Of a DNA stretch of 24,886 nt, positions 20,079-24,886 are shown piece after piece (position 1 is the stretch's first letter; each line of letters starts with the position of its first letter). The position numbers were made by a program, and so were the translations under genes. This DNA comes from Strigamia acuminata (taxonomy: Eukaryota > Arthropoda > Chilopoda > Geophilomorpha > Linotaeniidae): the NCBI GenBank assembly GCA_949358305.1, contig OX442314.1, forward strand, positions 1,304,001-1,328,886. The letters are read 5' to 3'. The notes under the pieces were generated by a model that was given only the letters and a program-made list of their open reading frames with translations, was not told where the DNA came from and did no database searches.

Positions 20079-20093
20079 GTCACCAGATGTCAC
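20079..20093 (+). promoter_or_regulatory. Third copy of the CACCAGATGTCAC element
   Basis: GTCACCAGATGTCAC, preceded by GAAATGAAATTGTTCGCGG, resembles the elements at 16082 and 18416. It lies about 570 bp before the long DZF gene's ATG, farther than in the small genes. It may belong to the long gene's promoter or to a lost paralogue. Confidence 0.4.
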
Positions 20094-20653
20094 ACGGGTT
20101 TGTTTATCCACGGTGCACCCTAGCGCGCGATTGTTTGGCACCAACAACGTTTATCAATTGCCTGTCGATTGTCGAGTGAGTAAACAAATTGGTCTATTAA
20201 CCACGATCGCGACCACACGTATGCACCCGTACACGCGAAACAGCGTACGCCAATACGGCGTGCAAATTCGTTTGGTCGCGTTTCGGTCGCGTCGCTCATG
20301 GCGGCGGGAAAACTTGATCGCGGGAACAGCTTCATTTCAACTTTTTTTTCTTTTTAATTAGTTTTAATTAACTAACTGATCAATTAATTAATTAATTAAT
20401 TAATTAATTAATTAATAAAAATAAATAAAAATAAAATGAAATAAAATAACGAGACGCAAACGGCCGGGGTAGCGGGCTCGGTGTCCCGCTCGCGGATTTC
20501 GCGCGACGTGTTCTGTCGCCCCATCTTCGATCCCTCGTTCCCGGTTTATCGTCGCTTGTCACTCAATTTATTTTCACATTTTCACGTTGTTCGTTTGTTT
20601 TATTTATTTAATTATTTATTTATTTAATTTTTCTTCTCCCGCGTAGACACCAG
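20094..20653. other. Presumed promoter and 5' UTR region of the long DZF gene
   Basis: It contains an AATT/TTAA repeat (about 20382-20417), A/T-rich runs, then GC-rich DNA at 20460-20530. The final part (20580-20646) is T-rich and ends CTCCCGCGTAG, a likely acceptor of a 5' UTR intron seven bases before the ATG. This repeats the arrangement in DZF gene 1 and the coiled-coil gene. I did not identify the donor. Confidence 0.4.
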
Positions 20654-22722
20654 ATGGAAAAAGAAGAAGAAAAAATAGTCGATGAGACCGAGCTCAACAT
20701 CGGAACGGAGGTCGAGGTCGAAGAAACGGATGCCGTGGCTGTAGCGGCGAAACCCGTAAGTGAAAGAGTCGTTCCGTAAACCATCTATTCATCCATTCAT
20801 TTAATTAATTCGATCGCTTATTTACAGGCCACGATCGACGACGAGGCGGTGGTTCCCGACATGCCGCGGCTGCAGCGGACGACGTCGGCGGCGTCCGAGT
20901 CGACCACCGAGGAACCAAAGGTAGCGCCGAGTGAAAGAATCGCCTCGATTTGTTTCGTTTTGTTTCACGCGTTACTTTATATCTTACTTTTCCACTTATT
21001 TTTATTTTTATTTCTATTTTTCCTTTTATTTTTATTTATCTTTTTCTTTTTATTTGTTCGTTCGTTTCCAGGTCGTGTCCATCGACGAAGGGTTGCAGCC
21101 TCGCTTCCCGGACGACGGCAACGCGCCCGTGCCGAGTCCGACAGGACCCGACAGGGTGGTGGGTTTAAAAAAAAAAAAAAAAAAAAAAAAATATTTTTGT
21201 CCCACTATTATTTCATCTTATTAACTCGTCCGCCTCTTTCCAGGTCACGCTGCCCACGCGACGGTCCGCGAGTCGGTCGTCGCTGTCATCGTCACTACCG
21301 TCGCCGCTACTGCAATCGCCGACGTATTCGCCACTACCGCCGCCATCCCCATCGACGGTGAGTGAAATTGTTGTTGGTTTGTTTGGGTCGAAACGTGCAC
21401 GAACAAAAAAGTTCGAGTCCGGTAAAAATCGAGCCGAGGCCTCGACGCTTGCCCGTCCGCCGTCAAAGTAGCGCCCGAGAACGAGCGTTAGAGCGCATCC
21501 GACCAACTCGGATCTGTTTCGTTTCGCCTCGTTTCATAAGTTACTCCTTCTTTTCTTTTCTTTCGCCCGCCTTTTTCTTTAATTCGCTCGTTTACTTATA
21601 TTTGTCTGTTCGTTTGTTTTCTTCCAGGTCGTGCCGGGCTCGTCGTCGTCGACGGTCGACCCCCGACCACGGCCCGCGGGACCCGAGACGGTGAGTAAAA
21701 GAATTATCGCGTAATTATTTTATTTTATCGATCCCGTTTATTTCGTTTTCTCGCGGGTGACGCAGCTTTCTCGGTCCCCGGGCGAAGACGAGGACGAAGA
21801 GTCGCAGGACACCACGCTGCCCCTGAATAGCCAGGCGTCGCTCGAGTCGCAGGCGACGGCGACAACAACGGCCGGGTCGCAGACCGGACGACTTGGGTTG
21901 TTCGAGGCGGCGATGATGATGCTGCGCGGTCCGAAGTCGCGGTCGACGGCGCCGGTGAGTGAAAGAATCGTCATTCCCACGCTCGTTTTATTTTATTTTC
22001 TTAGTCCGCCGCTCGTTTCGCTCCTTTCCAGATCCAGCCAGATTCGCCACGACAACAGCAACAACCATCGAATGCGTTGGCACCGGGTTTGTCGCGGCCC
22101 GCGGGTCGGGCGATGAGCGAGCGGCGGTCCGCGGAGTCCACGGGCGCGTCGCCGGTGTAAGTTTGACGCGTTCTTTGCGGGTCGCGCGCAATGTCTCACA
22201 ATTTCACCTCTTTTGTAGGAAAAAGAGAGACGCGAAAGAGACCGAGGGGGAGCAGAGTGAGGATGACAGTAGTGACACCGACGACGGGCAGAGCGATGAC
22301 GAGGCCGACGAGGAGCTGAGCGGGAGTGAAGCCGACGAGAGGAGTGATTGGATGCGTGGGTGGTTAGCGAAAGAGAAGGAAAGGAGGGCGATGGCGGAGA
22401 AGAAGAAGAAAGAGGAAGAAGAGGAGGAAGAGAGGGCGATGGCGGAGAAGAAGAAGAAAGAGGAGGAGGAGAAGGAGGAGGAGAAGAAGAAGAAGAAGGA
22501 GAAAAGGGAGAAGAAGAAGAGAAAAGAGGAGGAAAAGAAGGCGAGGGCGGAAGAGAAGAAGAAGAAGGAGGAAGAAGAGGAGGAAAAGAGGGTGATGGCG
22601 GAGAAGAAGAAAAAGGAGGAAGAAGTGGAGGAAAAGAGGGTGATTGCGGAGAAGAAGAAGAAAGAGGAAGAAGAGGAGGAAGAGAGGATGATGGCGGAGA
22701 AGGAGAAGAAGGAGGATGAGGA

Positions 22723-22757
<35 letters not shown>

Positions 22758-23215
22758 AGCCGAATGATGAGGGGGGAGAGGTGAGAACGGAGAAGGGGAC
22801 GGAAGAGAAAAAGGGCGCCAGAAAGACGAAAGAGAAGAGAGGCGATAAGAAGGCCGTGAAGAGGGAGACGAGGGCGGGAGGGAGCGCGTGGAAAAGGATG
22901 AAGAAGGTAACGTTTTGGCATTTCCATCACCCAACTTCGTGCATATTTCTTTTTTTTTATATTTTTTTTTCTTTTTTTCCTTACCCGCGTTCTTTCCTCA
23001 AACAAACAGCCTGGAGTGGCCGCGAGAGGTATTTTCTCTTGTCTCAACTCGATCGTCCGTACTCACACACTCGCTCATTTACGAGTTTACTTTACTTTAC
23101 CTTATTTTACTTTACTTTACTTTAATTTACTTTATTTGTTTATTTGTTTGTTTGTTTGTTTGTTTGTTTGTTTGTTTGTTTCTTTATTTATTTATTTATT
23201 TATTTATTTATTCAT

Positions 23216-23279
<64 letters not shown>

Positions 23280-24886
23280 TTTTTCTCCTTTTCTCGGTAG
23301 ACGCCCGGGAGATTCCCATCGCCGATCTTAATCGCGTCGACGTCTTCGTCTTCGCCGCAATCGTCGCCGGAGACGTTTGAGGCGACGGCGCCGCTTTCGT
23401 CGGAGGTGCTGCTACAGCGAGTCACCGTACCCGTGGAGCGGTTGTCGGAGAACGACATCCAGCGGGCGCGCAAACCCGCCCCGGACCCGCAGACCGTCGC
23501 CGGAGACGCCACATCACCGGCGCATCCGGAACGAGTTCCGGCGCCGTCGACGCCACAGACGTCGCCGAAGTCGCCTTTGCCGTCTTCCGGGCGAGCTTCG
23601 GTCTCGTCGCCGCAGTCGTCATCGCCGACGCCGACGCCGCCGCCGCCGCCCCCGAAACGGTTGCCACCGCTGCACATCACCCTGCGGCCTCGGAATCTAA
23701 AGCGGAAGTTGTCCGATGGTCGCGCGACCAAGGCCGCGAAAGTGGCGAAAGCGGTAATTTTTGTCGATACTCGTATACCGTTTGTTCGCTCGTTTGTTTT
23801 TGATTGTCTGTTTAATCAGTCGTTTTGCTTCTTCCAGACACAAGGAACTCGCTCGACGATGCTCGACAAGTCGTCCGGTGGCACCGGCGCCGCCAACGAG
23901 CTGTCCGGTGGCACCGACGCCGCCGCCGCCGCCGCCGCCGCGACAACGGACGCGGTGACGGAAGCGAGGATTAAGGCGGCGGTGGGGGCGGCGGTGGAAG
24001 CGAAGATGGAGGCGATGGAGGCGAGGATGCTCCGGATGGTGAAGGGGGCGACGGGGAGCACGTCAACGCGGCGACGGCGGAGGGGGAGAGAAGAGAACGA
24101 GCGAACGGGGGGCGGTGGAAGAAGGGGGACGAAGGGCGCCTCGTCGTCGGGGAAAGAGGCGCCAGAGAAGGAGGGCAATAAGGCCCACTACTGCGCCATG
24201 TGCGCTTTCCGCCCGGACAGTAAGAAACAAGACGAACGAACAAACATTTATTTGTTTGTTTATTTATTTATTTATTTATTTATTTCAAATTCCAATTTTC
24301 TCTATAGAAGTGACGAAGTACGGGAGCTTCTTCCGGGACGCTTTCCGCCACTGGCGGAAGTGGCACGCCGTCCTGGACGACGCGGCCGAGGCCGCCCGAG
24401 GGTTGCTGCGGCTGTATTCGCGCCAGCCCCGTCTTTTGATTTCGGTGAATATCGAACTACCGTAGTTGAACGACTAGTTCGCTTTCTTCTTCATCCTCTT
24501 CCTCTTTTTCCTTTCTCTTTATTTATTTATTTATTTATTTATTTCATTTTATTTTATCGTCAACGTTGTTCTTGTTGTTGTTGTCCTCCTCTAGACGTTG
24601 AAACGGATGCACGCCGAAGACGAGGATGGACATTGCCCTCTTTGCTCGGCGACGCCGTCCGCCGATGGGCTGGCCGACCATTGGCTGGATGTCCATCGGT
24701 TCGGGACCACCCCCCCGGCGTGGATACGCGAGGAAGAGGAGAGAGAAGACGAGGAGGGGAGGCGAACCGAGGACGAGGACGAGGACGAAGACGACGACGA
24801 AGAAGACGACGACGACGGCACCCAGCATGCTCGCGGTGCTCCCCATTCGCCGCCGCGAAAGAAACGCCGCCGCAACGATTGGGACG
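20654..24886 (+). CDS. Long DZF gene: disordered, coiled-coil protein ending in the two-finger cassette (partial, >900 aa)
   Basis: Twelve coding exons read in one frame: 20654-20755, 20828-20920, 21072-21158, 21244-21357, 21628-21690, 21766-21954, 22032-22156, 22219-22906, 23301-23753, 23838-24219, 24308-24444, and 24595 to the window end. Domain order: acidic start; six short S/P/T-rich disordered exons; a K/E-rich helix of about 230 residues with MAEKKKKEEEEE-type repeats (roughly 300-430) and basic ends; a second S/P-rich region; polyalanine and a helical segment; then finger 1 (C757-x2-C760, H780-W-x3-H785), linker RGLLRLYSRQP, and finger 2 (C825-x2-C828-x11-H840-W-x3-H845). The tail is strongly acidic and then carries PPRKKRRR, a likely nuclear localisation signal. 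A nuclear zinc-binding scaffold is a reasonable guess. Weakest points: donors of exons 2 and 3 and the exon 8-9 junction. Confidence 0.65.
21166..21191 (+). repeat. Poly(A) run inside intron 3 of the long gene
   Basis: About 25 adenines just after the donor GTGGGTTT. Such a run is variable in length; its position near the donor may affect splicing. Confidence 0.9.
22370..22790 (+). repeat. Purine-only coding tract (GAA/AAG/GAG) in exon 8
   Basis: About 420 bp with almost only A and G on the plus strand. It is made of imperfect repeats of a unit near 90 bp containing ATGGCGGAGAAGAAGAAGAA. It encodes the K/E-rich helix of the long gene. The minus-strand open frame of 300 or so codons across it is a serine/proline/leucine shadow. 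Confidence 0.9.
22907..23300 (+). repeat. Long microsatellite intron 8 with (CTTTA), (TTTG) and (TTTA) repeats
   Basis: The intron between exons 8 and 9 is the longest in the gene. It contains CTTTA-like repeats (23088-23135), TTTG (23138-23180) and about 25 ATTT units (23182-23279) leading into the acceptor TTCTCGGTAG. Open frames here are YLFIYLF-type repeat translations. Confidence 0.8.

Noticed and set aside
23011-23029. A 19-nt micro-exon between exons 8 and 9 of the long gene
   Set aside because: It is flanked by AACAG and GTATTT, but including it shifts the frame and reaches a stop soon after 23301; direct splicing 22906 to 23301 keeps the frame for 151 codons.
21993-23047. Minus-strand frames of 313 and 227 codons
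   Set aside because: They are the complement of the purine-rich exon 8, with serine/proline or leucine runs only. The plus-strand frame joins neighbouring exons with correct splice sites and phases.
23144-23380. Hydrophobic YLFIYLF frames suggesting membrane proteins
   Set aside because: They are translations of ATTT and TTTG microsatellites in an intron.

Overview
The window looks like a stretch of metazoan nuclear DNA, with an arthropod as a low-confidence guess. Genes are split by short GT-AG introns with T-rich acceptors. Poly(A) signals are of the AATAAA type. Microsatellites are everywhere: GA/CT, ATTT, CTTTA, CATA, GTAA and CAGA. A retrotransposon primer-binding site matches the 3' end of animal tRNA-Gln. 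I see no bacterial operons, CRISPR or rRNA. Exon structures were built by eye from splice consensus and reading frame; none has transcript support.

Left part (1-4970). This is AT-rich, non-coding DNA. Its core is a retrotransposon 5' region: a possible LTR end, a 19-nt tRNA-Gln primer-binding site, and a leader whose first 235 bp, primer site included, is tandemly repeated. About 2.5 kb of decayed AT-rich sequence follows.

Repeat part (4972-11560). A 220-bp dispersed module (R) stands on both sides of a large CpG-rich satellite. The satellite has a 53-bp monomer and an 832-bp higher-order period made of two alternating sub-blocks (357 + 475 bp), each carrying a 94-bp AT-rich linker. A palindromic MITE-like element occurs at both ends. 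R recurs at 15123 with a second, shorter and more palindromic satellite block (15527-15970).

Gene part (11569-24886). There is one broken exon (11569-11970) and a four-exon gene for an acidic, coiled-coil protein (13323-14637). Then come three plus-strand paralogues of a family I do not recognise, called DZF here for reference only. Its signature is two zinc-finger-like modules, each C-x2-C ... H-W-x3-H, joined by a linker with an RGLLR-x2-SR-x-P motif. Two members are short (111 and 107 aa). The third carries the same cassette at the end of a protein of more than 900 aa and runs off the window. In all three, one phase-1 intron cuts finger 1 and one phase-0 intron separates linker and finger 2. 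The two short genes, and a site upstream of the long one, share a GACACCAGATGTC-like element, and the 5' UTR introns of the two short genes are homologous. The intergenic DNA between the short genes holds interleaved inverted duplications.

The best candidate for something undescribed is this DZF cluster: a tandem, recently duplicating family of putative nucleic-acid-binding proteins next to a coiled-coil gene of similar style, in a repeat-rich and probably fast-changing locus.
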